Source: JAFGVL01 sp031553685 (GTDB taxonomy: Bacteria > Bacteroidota > Bacteroidia > Bacteroidales > Paludibacteraceae). Taken from it: DNA of 64,000 bases. The stretch's first letter is position 1, and each line of letters begins with the position of its first letter. The translations under genes were made by a program, and so were the position numbers. Shown piece by piece: positions 1-9,556 of this stretch. The stretch lies in contig JAVBLE010000003.1 of the NCBI GenBank assembly GCA_031553685.1, positions 1 to 64,000 of the forward strand, read 5' to 3'. Under the pieces are notes generated by a model. The model saw nothing but the letters and a program-made list of their open reading frames with translations. It searched no databases and was not told where the DNA came from.

Positions 1-308
1 GCTATTTCTCCACAACGATATCACTATTTTTTGTGTATCTAGACATCACAGCTCTTACCTCCTTCCGATTTATCAATAAAAATACAACTCTTGTGATTAA
101 TCGGTATTTTTTTTTTTGGTAAAGGTACGAGACATCGCAAATTTCGTGCGTTTGCCCTAGTACAGTAAACCAAAAACAGGGAATTCCGATAGTTTTTTAT
201 TTTAAAATAAATAAATTTATTCCCACAGAAAAAAGACAGAACCTTTTTTACTACACAGAAGATTACCGTTGAGGGTTGGGATACAAGAGATCAGAGTGGG
301 ATAAACAG
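1..308. other. Intergenic DNA, no gene recognised
   Basis: This AT-rich stretch has no open frame with a recognisable product. It contains homopolymer T and A runs and ends near the T-run that closes the candidate RNA on the minus strand. Nothing else can be supported; a gene end lying left of the window cannot be excluded. Confidence 0.4.
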
Positions 309-483
309 AAAAAAGCCGAGCGGCATTTGAGAAAACTCCTGTAAACAGGATTTGAGACATCGGTTTTCGTTGTAATCTGCCGCGTTCCCGAAGAACAACC
401 CGAAGGTGCAGCCCGCCATTAAAAACTTGATTTAGAGTCTCGGTAAATTGTAAATGTTGAGTTTTCCAATTCTCGCCGTCGGC
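309..483 (-). ncRNA. ssrS: Candidate 6S RNA
   Basis: Read on the minus strand, a ~175-nt segment starts a few bases after a good promoter and ends at a GC hairpin followed by six Ts. The two ends pair: GCCGACGGC at the 5' end with GCCGCUCGGC at the 3' end, continued by GAAAACUC with GAGUUUUC. A largely unpaired central section follows, whose 3' strand holds a small hairpin (CCUG-UUUA-CAGG). It is closed by GAGAC/GUCUC, and the apical part has UUCG loops. A rod with paired ends, a central bubble and a small hairpin in the 3' strand is the architecture of 6S RNA, which mimics an open promoter and binds housekeeping RNA polymerase. The identification is by structure only; another structured small RNA is possible. 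Confidence 0.5.
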
Positions 484-490
484 TTCAATA

Positions 491-521
491 CAAAAATACT
501 ATAAAATCAGAGTTTTTGCAA
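491..521 (-). promoter_or_regulatory. Promoter of the candidate 6S RNA
   Basis: On the minus strand TTGC (518-521) is followed after 19 bases by TATTTTTG (491-498). This matches the Bacteroidota consensus of a -33 TTTG/TTG and a -7 TAnnTTTG. The predicted start is near position 483, exactly where the paired 5' end of the RNA begins. Confidence 0.55.
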
Positions 522-575
522 GTTAAAAACGCTTTTATTTGGCTGTAAAATTATAAATAACTAAAGCGCAAACAC

Positions 576-2087
576 TTACTGGTGCTCTTTTCGCAACAAA
601 TCATTGACTGTTTTTACAGGGTTAAAAGTACTGATCGGCACTTCTACAAAAACAGTATTCCAATCACTCATAGCGCCATTCCATAATCCGGGCAATTCCA
701 ATGCTTTCAGTGTTTTCCCGCTTTTTGATTTTTCCGAAATAAATCCTGTATTCTTATCTACATATTTCGTCAAATCAAATTTTTCTCCTTTATAATTCTT
801 TACAGCACAAACCAAATCTACCGGATTAAAGTGCGTTGCTCCCATCATCAAAGCTTTTTCTTTGGGATCGGCAGTGTTTATTTGCGAACTTTCCAGTATT
901 TGCGGTGAGATTGTACCATCAGAATTTACCACCAGGTAAGGACCTCCACCCGGTTCACCCTCATTCTTCACCATACCGCAAACCCGGATAGGTCGATTCA
1001 ACTTTTGATATAAATATTGTTTCAATTCATGGGGGTTTAATTCTTTTATTTTCGGATTAAAATTAAACAACTTTTTCTCACAAAAATTCGCGATTTCATC
1101 GAGAGATTTTGCCCCTATTTCATCTTTTTCCAACAATTGTAAATATTCAAAAGCTTGTTTTTGCAATTCAACTAAAATTCCGGCAATAAGTTTCTTATAT
1201 TCAACAGTATCCGCTTTCAAATGATCGGGAACTACATTATCTATATTTTTGATAAAAACAATATCAGCATCCAGGTCGTTCAAATTTTCAATCAAAGCGC
1301 CATGTCCACCCGGACGGAAAAGCAATTCGCCATTTTCGCGGAAAGGTTCATTATTTTCGTCTGCAGCAACCGTATCTGTCGAAGGTTTTTGTTCCGAAAA
1401 ACCAATTGAATACTCCACACTATATATATTGGAATATTTCGCAAGAATTTCCTTTATATGTTTTTCAAACAACTCGCGATGTTCAGTCGAAACCGTAAAA
1501 TGAATATTTACTTTGTCCTCCGAATTTGTATATAATGCCCCTTCAACCAAATGTTCTTCAGCAGGCGTACGGTTTTCGTTGCCATATTTATGAAATTTCA
1601 GCAATCCTTTTGGCAAACTTCCATAGTTCAACCCCTTTTTTTCTAACAGATTTTTAACGATTGCTTTGAATCGTTTTTCCAAGATCAGTTGATCAATGTT
1701 TTTTTGTTCATTTTTAAGACAAATATCATTTAAGTCTAAATAAAAAGCAAAGTTTGCAATATTTTCAAAAAAATTGCGTTCAAAGGTTGTAGTGGGAACA
1801 TCATAATCAGCACCTAAAAATTCAAACATATCTTTAAACATCCGGCTTGCAGCTCCCGACGCGGGAACGAATTTCATGATTTTCCTACTCGTTTTCAGGT
1901 AATTGTTCCAAACAGAAATAAAATTGTCCTTTTCCTTTGTATCAAACAATAAAATACCATCACTAATTTCGGCTGCCTTTTGTATAGTTAAATATGGGAA
2001 ACCGATTTTAAAATATTCTAATTGTTGTTGTAATATAGTTTCCGAAATGCCTTTTTTCCGCAATAATAACAAATCATTTGTATTCAT
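576..2087 (-). CDS. DUF4301 family protein
   Basis: The 503-residue protein is cytoplasmic, with no signal peptide or membrane segment. It matches the DUF4301 family, found almost only in Bacteroidota and of unknown function. Conserved landmarks are PASGAASRMFK at residues 75-85, a GGHGAL stretch near 265, and a glycine-rich motif GEPGGGPY near 380. The glycine/serine motif recalls the nucleotide-binding loop of sugar nucleotidyltransferases, so a nucleotidyltransferase-like fold is a reasonable inference but no reaction is known. The ATG start fits family proteins, which begin close to this point. It is transcribed alone, away from susC, with the candidate 6S RNA downstream on the same strand. 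Confidence 0.85.
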   Translation of the reverse strand: MNTNDLLLLRKKGISETILQQQLEYFKIGFPYLTIQKAAEISDGILLFDTKEKDNFISVWNNYLKTSRKIMKFVPASGAASRMFKDMFEFLGADYDVPTTTFERNFFENIANFAFYLDLNDICLKNEQKNIDQLILEKRFKAIVKNLLEKKGLNYGSLPKGLLKFHKYGNENRTPAEEHLVEGALYTNSEDKVNIHFTVSTEHRELFEKHIKEILAKYSNIYSVEYSIGFSEQKPSTDTVAADENNEPFRENGELLFRPGGHGALIENLNDLDADIVFIKNIDNVVPDHLKADTVEYKKLIAGILVELQKQAFEYLQLLEKDEIGAKSLDEIANFCEKKLFNFNPKIKELNPHELKQYLYQKLNRPIRVCGMVKNEGEPGGGPYLVVNSDGTISPQILESSQINTADPKEKALMMGATHFNPVDLVCAVKNYKGEKFDLTKYVDKNTGFISEKSKSGKTLKALELPGLWNGAMSDWNTVFVEVPISTFNPVKTVNDLLRKEHQ

Positions 2088-2204
2088 GGCATAAGTTTAA
2101 TAAGTGTAATTTTGCAAAGAAAGTGTTTTTTCGTTAAATAACAATTATTTTTTCTGCGAATAGCTAAAATACATGTTTAAAACAAATAAAAAAATCATTT
2201 TTCA

Positions 2205-2235
2205 CTTGCAAATTAATAAATAATTAATATTTTTG
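2205..2235 (+). promoter_or_regulatory. Probable promoter of the susC-susD operon
   Basis: TTGC at 2205-2208 and TATTTTTG at 2228-2235 are separated by 19 bases, the same arrangement as the candidate 6S promoter. It lies 92 bases before the susC start, leaving a leader of about 85 nt. Confidence 0.5.
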
Positions 2236-2327
2236 TCGGTCAAATATTTTCAGGTAAAAATTGCTCATTTAATATTGACAGAAAAATTAAATAAACATAA
2301 TAAATAACAAAACCTTAAACAATTTTT

Positions 2328-5300
2328 ATGAAAAGAAAAACGATGATGAATTTGAGCATAAAACGCTCAATTTTTGTGTTTCTTTTGTTTGCAATTGCTT
2401 CTTTACAGGCTTTTGCAGAACGGGAGATAACGGGGGTAGTGAAAGACGACAAAGGTAATCCGGCATCTTATGCGACAGTACAAGTAAAAGGAACTACCAT
2501 TGGCACGGAAACAGATGAAAATGGTGTTTATACACTAACAGTACCGGATGATGCCACCCAATTGGAAATATCATTAGGAACTGATGTTGTAGAAGCAACA
2601 ATAGGAAAGGATGCAAAACAACCGGACGCTTCGTTTAAACCGGCAGAAGATTTGACTGTAGTTACAGTTCAAGATGTTAACATTGGTTTAGGACAAACAA
2701 TTTCAGTAAAGGACTTGACAACATCCGTTGCCGGAGTTCGGGGCGATGAATTGGCAAAAAGTCCAGTAAACAATGTAGCAGAAGCATTAGCTGGAAAAAT
2801 GGCGGGGGTATCTGTAAGAACTACAGAAGGTTCTCCTGATGCAGAAGTTCAGTTGAATGTGAGAGGAACAAGTTCCATCACACAAGGAACAGAGCCTTTG
2901 TATATAGTCGATGGAATGCCTGTTGCAAGTATATCAGATATACCAGCAAGTGTAATAGAGTCGGTTGATGTATTGAAAGATGCAGCGGCAACAGCTATTT
3001 ATGGCTCTCGTGGAGCAAATGGAGTAATTATTGTAACTACTAAAGAAGTTAGAACAACAAAGGATAAAGATGGGAAGCCCATAGAAAGTTGCAATAAAAT
3101 ATCTGTCGATTATGCCGGTTCTGTAGGATGGAAGTGGTTAGCTAAAGAATTAGATGTTTTAAATGATGAAGAATATGCTTTGTGGGAATATGAACGAGCT
3201 CTTATTTTAGACAAAGGATTGGCTACCGGATCTGAAACAAAAAACTACAACTCCTATTTTAAATACGATCCCTCTGCTGGTAATATTTTTGACTTTGTTA
3301 AAAATACTTATGCAGGATCGGGTATTGATTGGCAAGATGAATTATTTGCCAATACAGGAACTACTTGGAATAACTCGATAACAATTACGGGTGGAAGTAA
3401 GACCCTTAATTACAATCTGAATTATAGCCGTTTAAACGACAACTCTATCTTGGAGGGATCTAATTATGTAAAAAACTATTTACAAACCAAAATTAATGCT
3501 CAGCCTTTTACAGCCAAAGACGGAAGAAATTTTAAATTGGGAATGACTGCTCGTTATTCTTCTACTAAAACAGTAGGTTCTGTAGTAAATGATGCAGGTA
3601 GTGAATCCTCAAAGGGTGAAAGTTTGTTTAAACGCGCATATCTTTATAGTCCTATACCATCTTATATGTATGCAGGAAGCCTTGAGGATGGTTTAGGGTC
3701 AGCCGATATAGCCGATATCAGTGCATTAACAGATCCCCTTACTTACATAAATGATAATTATAAAGAAGTAACTAAAAAGGCATATAGTTATAGTGGATTT
3801 TTAAGTTGGACTGTTATAAAAGGGTTAACTCTTCGTACTGAGGGTGGATATGACGCTCGAGTTGGAGATACTTACCGCTATTATGGACCTACAAGCTATA
3901 AATCTCGGGATACAGGGGGAAAGAAACCAATTGTAAGCTTTAATACAGAAATGTCAGATCGTTTCCGTAATATGAATACAATCAGTTTTGATAAGAAAAA
4001 ATGGAAAAAGGATCATAATTTCAATGTGTTGCTTGGTGAAGAAATGGTGATAACCAATTATCATAATCTTGAAACTTATGTTGATAATTTGCCTGCAGAA
4101 TTCACATACGACAATGCTAAAAATTTCACAGGAGCAGGAAATGCTGTTTTGGTAGATAATAATTATCCTATTAGTGATCATTTACTTTCATTTTTTGGTC
4201 GCGCAAATTACAATTTTAAAGGTAAATATTTATTCTCCGCTTCTTTGCGTGCAGATGGTTCCAGTAAATTTAAAGATGAAAATGCATGGGGATATTTCCC
4301 TTCATTATCAGGAGCTTGGCGAATTTCAGAAGAACGATTTATGAGTGGTGCAAAAAAATCATGGCTTTACGATTTAAAAATTCGGGCAAGTTATGGAACT
4401 TCCGGTAATAATGATATACCTGCAGGTGCATTTACCGATTATCGTGTGCCATATATTGATTCTAAAGGAAAAAAATCATGGAAAGCAGGTCTTACATACG
4501 ACGGAGTTGAGGTTATTGCAAATCCAGACTTGAAATGGGAAACAACTACAACCAGAGATATTGGTGTTGATTTCGGGTTATTTAAAAATCGTTTATCAGG
4601 TACGATAGATTTGTATTGGAATTCTGTTTCGGATATGTTGATTGCCTTGCAAAATTCAGCTGGTAAATATAAATTTGAAAATTTAGGTAGCGTTTCTAAT
4701 AAAGGTGTCGAATTTACTATCAATGGAGCCATTTTATCTAATAAAGATTATTCTTTAACTGCGAATTTTAATATTGCATACAATAAGAATGAGGTAGATA
4801 GTTTAGGAGTGAAAGAATTGCAAGTAGTTTCAGGAGCTGCCAATAAAGCTGTTGATTTTATAGTGGTACCAGGTAGTGCATTAGGTCAAGTATGGGGTTA
4901 TGTCCTTGCAGGCAGATATGAAGTTAGCGATTTCGAACCTAATCTTGTAAATGGGAAATGGAAACTATTAAATAGTGAAAACCAACTCCTTAAAGATAAT
5001 GCTATACCGGGAGCAATAAAATTTGAAGATATTGATGGGGATGGAAAAATTACAGATGCAGATCAACAAGTAATCGGAAATACAATCCCTAAAATAACCG
5101 GTGGTTTTAACCTAAGTGGACAGTATAAGAATTTTGATCTCTCAGCTAATTTTGCATTTGTGTATGATGTAGATGTATATAATGGAGATTTGTTAGAATT
5201 AACTCAAAATCAAGGAAGTAATCGTTTTCGGAATATCTCATCTACCTTAAAATCAGGCGAAAGATTTACTTATATTGATTCAGATCCAGCATCTGCTACT

Positions 5301-5669
5301 TATGGTAAATATATTGGAGATAACCCAACCCGTTTGGCAGAAATGAATGCTAACACTACAGAATATTTACCTGTACTTTCAGGTAAAGGTGAATACTTTA
5401 TGCATTCTGGCATGTTGGAAGATGGCTCTTTTATTCGTTTGAGTACTCTTACATTAGGTTATACCATGCCTAATAAATTAGTAAGAAAAATATATTTAAA
5501 TAATGTTCGGTTTTATGTTTCAGGAACAAATTTATTTTGTCTGACAAAATATTCAGGAATGGATCCAGAATCAAGTACTCGTAGAAAAAATCCGTTATCT
5601 CCAGGCGTAGATTGGTCTGCATATCCTAAAAGTCGTGCTGTTACTGTTGGCTTAAATGTAACTTTTTAA
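2328..5669 (+). CDS. SusC/RagA-family TonB-linked outer-membrane transporter
   Basis: This 1113-residue protein is the outer-membrane channel of a polysaccharide utilisation locus; it imports oligosaccharides using TonB energy. A signal peptide ends near residue 33 (QAFA). A carboxypeptidase-regulatory-like beta-sandwich follows (about 34-115), then a TonB plug (about 125-240) with the typical LYIVDG and IYGSRGANGVIIVTTK stretches. A ~870-residue beta-barrel ends in the terminal phenylalanine expected of barrels. Length is normal. susD starts 47 bases downstream, so the two are co-transcribed. The substrate is inferred to be pectin or oligogalacturonate from the pectate lyase downstream. No ECF sigma/anti-sigma pair or hybrid sensor is visible next to it. 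Confidence 0.95.
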   Translation: MKRKTMMNLSIKRSIFVFLLFAIASLQAFAEREITGVVKDDKGNPASYATVQVKGTTIGTETDENGVYTLTVPDDATQLEISLGTDVVEATIGKDAKQPDASFKPAEDLTVVTVQDVNIGLGQTISVKDLTTSVAGVRGDELAKSPVNNVAEALAGKMAGVSVRTTEGSPDAEVQLNVRGTSSITQGTEPLYIVDGMPVASISDIPASVIESVDVLKDAAATAIYGSRGANGVIIVTTKEVRTTKDKDGKPIESCNKISVDYAGSVGWKWLAKELDVLNDEEYALWEYERALILDKGLATGSETKNYNSYFKYDPSAGNIFDFVKNTYAGSGIDWQDELFANTGTTWNNSITITGGSKTLNYNLNYSRLNDNSILEGSNYVKNYLQTKINAQPFTAKDGRNFKLGMTARYSSTKTVGSVVNDAGSESSKGESLFKRAYLYSPIPSYMYAGSLEDGLGSADIADISALTDPLTYINDNYKEVTKKAYSYSGFLSWTVIKGLTLRTEGGYDARVGDTYRYYGPTSYKSRDTGGKKPIVSFNTEMSDRFRNMNTISFDKKKWKKDHNFNVLLGEEMVITNYHNLETYVDNLPAEFTYDNAKNFTGAGNAVLVDNNYPISDHLLSFFGRANYNFKGKYLFSASLRADGSSKFKDENAWGYFPSLSGAWRISEERFMSGAKKSWLYDLKIRASYGTSGNNDIPAGAFTDYRVPYIDSKGKKSWKAGLTYDGVEVIANPDLKWETTTTRDIGVDFGLFKNRLSGTIDLYWNSVSDMLIALQNSAGKYKFENLGSVSNKGVEFTINGAILSNKDYSLTANFNIAYNKNEVDSLGVKELQVVSGAANKAVDFIVVPGSALGQVWGYVLAGRYEVSDFEPNLVNGKWKLLNSENQLLKDNAIPGAIKFEDIDGDGKITDADQQVIGNTIPKITGGFNLSGQYKNFDLSANFAFVYDVDVYNGDLLELTQNQGSNRFRNISSTLKSGERFTYIDSDPASATYGKYIGDNPTRLAEMNANTTEYLPVLSGKGEYFMHSGMLEDGSFIRLSTLTLGYTMPNKLVRKIYLNNVRFYVSGTNLFCLTKYSGMDPESSTRRKNPLSPGVDWSAYPKSRAVTVGLNVTF

Positions 5670-5716
5670 TTTTCACAACAATTAATTTATTTATCAATAA
5701 ACTAAAAAATACGAAT

Positions 5717-7639
5717 ATGAAATATCTAAAATATAGTTTGTTCATATTATTTCCAATTCTGTTTACTTCGTGTGATACTGATTTTCTGGAAGTAGATACA
5801 TCTAAAGCAGGATTGAGCCCTGAAATGATAAGTGGAAACCCGGATCTTATCCGACAAACATTAGATGGAATCTATTCTCAAACCAATAAAGGGATGGGTA
5901 TAGCAAGTGGATATAGAAATAGAGTTGATCTTTTTTATATAGCTAATACTGATATTGAAAGAAATATCTCTGTAAAAAATACAACCTCAGGTAACGCTTC
6001 AAATGGAGCCGGTCTTGCTTTTTATACAATAGATAAGGCTTCAACAGGTGATGGACTGGCAGAGGTATGGGAGTCTGCGTATAACAATATTGATGTTTGT
6101 AATCAAGTTATTATAGGAATTGACTCTTTATATACCAGCAACAAAACATTTGATAAATCAGCATTTGATCCTTTGTATGCTGAAGCGTTAGCTATGCGAT
6201 CGTTTTTTTATTATGATTTAGTTTCTTTATGGGGCGATGTTCCTGCTCGTTGGGTACCGCTTTCTGTAGAAAATGAATATATTTCGCCGGTAAATCGAGA
6301 CGAAATTTATACTCATATTTTATCAGATCTTTTAAAGGCAGCAACCTATATGGGAAATGCTAATTCTGATATTACTCATCTTCCTAATAGAAAAGCAATC
6401 AAAGCATTCAGAGCAAGAGTAGCATTGTCTGCTGCAGGATATGCCCAAAGACCTATAAGCCAAACTACTTCTTTCGAGCACCATACTCCTGATATAGCTA
6501 ATGGATTTGCATTTGTAGGACGAGTTAGTAAAGGTAAAAGAGATGCTTATTATGAGATCGCAAAAACCGAATGTGCAGAACTTATCGCTGAAGGACTACC
6601 TCTTCTTTCTTTTGAAGATATATTTAAAGAACAAAGTAAAGGTATGTTGGGAAACAGTGCAAAATCAGAAGTTTTATGGAGTATGAATTATCGTCATCAA
6701 TACATTTATGGTTGGGGGCTGAAACATAATACTGCAGGAACAACATCTGATGGTAAAACTAAAACGGCATCTCCATACCTCAACGGAGGTAAGGGTGCTG
6801 GTACAAGAGGAGCTGCTGTAGCTAATTTATATTGGGATTATGCTTCAAATGACACTCGTCGGAATGTAACAATCCCATGCGTTGAGTGGTTTGATACTTT
6901 AACTCCTTGTAAATTTTCTGATGTCTCTTTTGGTAAGTTTCGTTTAGAATGGGCTTCGGGTAATCCAAATATGATCGTTAATGATGCTGGTGATTCTTTC
7001 GAAGGTCGTGTTATTATTCGTGCTGCCGATGTTTATTTAATGCATGCTGAAGCATGTTTAGCATTAGATCAAGCGGGAGAAGGAAAATCTTCGTTAGATA
7101 GAATTAGAGACCGTGCCGGTTTATCAAGTGTAGATCTTACATGGGAAAATCTTATGGATGAGCGTAAATTTGAGTTTGCAGGGGAACCATGTATTCGTAA
7201 ACGCGATTTAGTGCGTTGGGGAACTTTAAAATCAGCTATGGATGAAGCTCGTAATCGTTTGGAAGATTTACAAGCAGCCCATGATGGAAACTCTAGCATA
7301 CATGGGTATGATTATAGTACTGTTCCTAAACATGTATGGTGGCGATATGCGGGCACAAAAAGTAATCCGGATAAAACTAAAATAGAATTTTACGGCATGA
7401 ATAAAGGTGAAATTTTGCCGGAAGGAGAGACTCCAGCTAAAGGGACTGGTCGTGACTGGATGAGTTTTAGCATGTGGAGTACACCTATAGCTGGAGGGGG
7501 AAGCAAAAATGATGTGTTCTATGAACAACGATTTTATAGTTCAAGTGTTAATCCTGATTTAAGAAGTTTGTTGCCTTTTTCTACAACAGTAATAACAAAT
7601 AGTAGAGGAACAATTCCTGATAAACTTTATGGTTATTAA
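5717..7639 (+). CDS. SusD/RagB-family surface glycan-binding lipoprotein
   Basis: The 640-residue partner of SusC sits as a lid on the transporter at the cell surface and binds the glycan. A lipoprotein signal ends in FTSC with the lipid-modified Cys19. The body is the alpha-helical TPR-type SusD fold; an ALAMRSFFYYDLVSLWGDVP stretch near residue 155 and the DERKFEFAGE stretch near 480 are typical of RagB/SusD proteins. The gene follows susC by 47 bases and ends just before a strong hairpin, so the pair forms one operon. Ligand specificity cannot be read from the sequence. Confidence 0.94.
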   Translation: MKYLKYSLFILFPILFTSCDTDFLEVDTSKAGLSPEMISGNPDLIRQTLDGIYSQTNKGMGIASGYRNRVDLFYIANTDIERNISVKNTTSGNASNGAGLAFYTIDKASTGDGLAEVWESAYNNIDVCNQVIIGIDSLYTSNKTFDKSAFDPLYAEALAMRSFFYYDLVSLWGDVPARWVPLSVENEYISPVNRDEIYTHILSDLLKAATYMGNANSDITHLPNRKAIKAFRARVALSAAGYAQRPISQTTSFEHHTPDIANGFAFVGRVSKGKRDAYYEIAKTECAELIAEGLPLLSFEDIFKEQSKGMLGNSAKSEVLWSMNYRHQYIYGWGLKHNTAGTTSDGKTKTASPYLNGGKGAGTRGAAVANLYWDYASNDTRRNVTIPCVEWFDTLTPCKFSDVSFGKFRLEWASGNPNMIVNDAGDSFEGRVIIRAADVYLMHAEACLALDQAGEGKSSLDRIRDRAGLSSVDLTWENLMDERKFEFAGEPCIRKRDLVRWGTLKSAMDEARNRLEDLQAAHDGNSSIHGYDYSTVPKHVWWRYAGTKSNPDKTKIEFYGMNKGEILPEGETPAKGTGRDWMSFSMWSTPIAGGGSKNDVFYEQRFYSSSVNPDLRSLLPFSTTVITNSRGTIPDKLYGY

Positions 7640-7650
7640 GCCATAAAATG

Positions 7651-7684
7651 AATAAAGGTGTGCATATTTATGTGCACCTTTATT
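7651..7684 (+). terminator. Terminator after susD
   Basis: AATAAAGGTG (7651-7660) and CACCTTTATT (7675-7684) form a perfect 10-bp stem followed by a T-run. It ends the susC-susD transcript 12 bases after the susD stop. Confidence 0.75.
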
Positions 7685-7724
7685 TTTTGAACTTATTATT
7701 GCTTATTTTTGTTATTAAAATAAA

Positions 7725-7810
7725 AATATTCATGGACAAAAATACCAAGTGCGATGAATAAATAATTCATGGATATTAGTTCTCGTTGGTCATTTACCTT
7801 CATTCCATGT
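7725..7810 (-). repeat. Copy 1 of a ~90-bp dispersed 5'-UTR repeat
   Basis: The reverse complement of this stretch closely matches 52501-52592. Shared blocks include GACCAAC, TAATATCCATGA, GCACTTGGT/GTGCTTGGT and an ATTTTTG followed by a CATG-containing end; the pair AATATCCATGA/TCATGGATATT gives a loose dyad. It ends about 21 bases before the pectate lyase start. Relative to the downstream gene, both copies have the same orientation. Confidence 0.65.
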
Positions 7811-7831
7811 AACAAATAAAATTATACACAC

Positions 7832-9406
7832 ATGAAAAAACTATTTTTTATTCCTATTTTATTGTCTTTTTTTGCATGTAATTCTAAAGAAGATGATGTA
7901 GTCGAAGATATTCCAACAACAAAAGTACTTGCATTTCAAGGTGCAGAAGGAGCCGGATCATATACAAAAGGTGGTAGAAGCGGTAGAGTTATATATGTAA
8001 CTAATCTTACTGACAATGCGTCAAATCCTACCGAAGGAAGTCTGCGTTGGGCTTTACAACAAGGTTCTGGAATTACTATTGTTTTTTCAGTATCAGGGAC
8101 AATAGAACTTGCAGGTCCTCTAAACATAACAGGAACAAGTATTACTATTGCAGGGCAAACAGCACCCGGCGAAGGTATAACCTTAAAAAAATACACTACA
8201 ATAATTACAGGAAGTGACATTATTATTCGCTTTATTCGTTTTAGGTTAGGTGATTTGGCCACTGAAGTTGAGAATAATGCAGAAGATGCTTTGGAAGGAC
8301 GAAATGGTAGTAATATTGTTATAGATCATTGCTCCATGAGTTGGTCTATGGACGAATGTTCTTCTTTTTATGACAATGAAAAAATGACTATGCAATGGTG
8401 TATTTTAACCGAAAGTCTGAACAATTCCAAGCATCCTAAAGGAAAACATGGTTATGGAGGTATGTGGGGTGGTCGTGGTGTTTCTTTTCATCATAACTTA
8501 TTAGCACATCACAAAAGCCGCACCCCTCGATTTTGTGGTGCTCGTTTCTCAAATAGACCCGATGAAGAAAAACTCGATTTTACAAATAATGTAATTTATA
8601 ATTGGGCTGGAGACGGTGCTTATGGTGGTGAAGGGGGCTATTACAATATTGTGAATAACTATTACAAGCCAGGACCTGCTACTGACGGAGGAGGAAATAT
8701 TAAAACTCGGATATTTTCACCTGACTCTGATCCAAGTAATGGAGGAGACAAATCTCCATTATGGACTTCGCTAAAAAACCAAGGATTAAATAGTTTGTGG
8801 GGTAAATTTTATGTAGTGGGCAATTACATGAATGAAAGTGCCTCTGTTACAGCTAATAATTGGGAAGGAATTCAACCGAAATTAGCGACAGAATTGTCAG
8901 GTAAGGAAACGACATCTAATGCAAAAATTTTAGCCGTTAGAGATGCTGGAAAAACAATAAGTCAAATAATTGATGAAATTAAACTTAATGCTCCAGTTGA
9001 TATTACTCCTATAAAAACACAATCGGCGGAAGAAGCCTATAGAAGTGTCTTAGATTTTGCTGGGGTTAACTATAAAAATAAGCGTGATGCCGTAGATATG
9101 CGTGTGATAGATAATGTAAGAAATAGAACATATTATAAATCAGGCTCTAAAGGAAGTCAAAATGGACTAATTGATTCGCAAGAAGATGTTGATAGTTGGC
9201 CTAATTTAGTTTCAGAAACACGCAATCTTGATGAATACGATACTGATCGTGATGGTATTCCAAACGAATGGGAAGACGCCCACGGATTGAATAAAAACAA
9301 TCCGGCTGATGGCAAAGCCGTTGTAGCTGGCAGTCATTATACAAACCTGGAAGTGTATTTAAACAGCTTAGTGGTAAATACTTTTCCTGAGTATTTGCGC
9401 TATTAA
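7832..9406 (+). CDS. Pectate lyase, polysaccharide lyase family 1-like lipoprotein
   Basis: The 524-residue protein should cleave polygalacturonate by beta-elimination at the cell surface. A lipoprotein signal ends at Cys16 (FFAC). Residues about 30-330 form a right-handed parallel beta-helix of the PL1 type as found in Bacteroidales. SLRWALQQ lies near 70, the DHCSMSW stretch near 165, and HKSRTPRF near 228, holding the likely catalytic arginine. A DTDRDG loop near residue 470 resembles a calcium-binding dockerin/EF-hand loop. The gene follows susD after a terminator and a repeat, so it may have its own promoter, but the context makes it part of the same pectin locus. Exact fine specificity is not determined. 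Confidence 0.88.
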   Translation: MKKLFFIPILLSFFACNSKEDDVVEDIPTTKVLAFQGAEGAGSYTKGGRSGRVIYVTNLTDNASNPTEGSLRWALQQGSGITIVFSVSGTIELAGPLNITGTSITIAGQTAPGEGITLKKYTTIITGSDIIIRFIRFRLGDLATEVENNAEDALEGRNGSNIVIDHCSMSWSMDECSSFYDNEKMTMQWCILTESLNNSKHPKGKHGYGGMWGGRGVSFHHNLLAHHKSRTPRFCGARFSNRPDEEKLDFTNNVIYNWAGDGAYGGEGGYYNIVNNYYKPGPATDGGGNIKTRIFSPDSDPSNGGDKSPLWTSLKNQGLNSLWGKFYVVGNYMNESASVTANNWEGIQPKLATELSGKETTSNAKILAVRDAGKTISQIIDEIKLNAPVDITPIKTQSAEEAYRSVLDFAGVNYKNKRDAVDMRVIDNVRNRTYYKSGSKGSQNGLIDSQEDVDSWPNLVSETRNLDEYDTDRDGIPNEWEDAHGLNKNNPADGKAVVAGSHYTNLEVYLNSLVVNTFPEYLRY

Positions 9407-9445
9407 TAAAAAATACATCTGAAAAACATGTTGTAAAACATAAAA

Positions 9446-9474
9446 AAAACGCCCTGATTTTTTTAGGGCGTTTT
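9446..9474 (+). terminator. Terminator after the pectate lyase gene
   Basis: AAAACGCCCT (9446-9455) pairs perfectly with AGGGCGTTTT (9465-9474), followed by GTTTTTATTTT. This is a strong intrinsic terminator. Confidence 0.85.
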
Positions 9475-9556
9475 GTTTTTATTTTGTAAATTTGTGGCTG
9501 TTATTTTTCGATAACAGATTTTAATATATTTTTATGTTTAACTAAATATTTATTTT

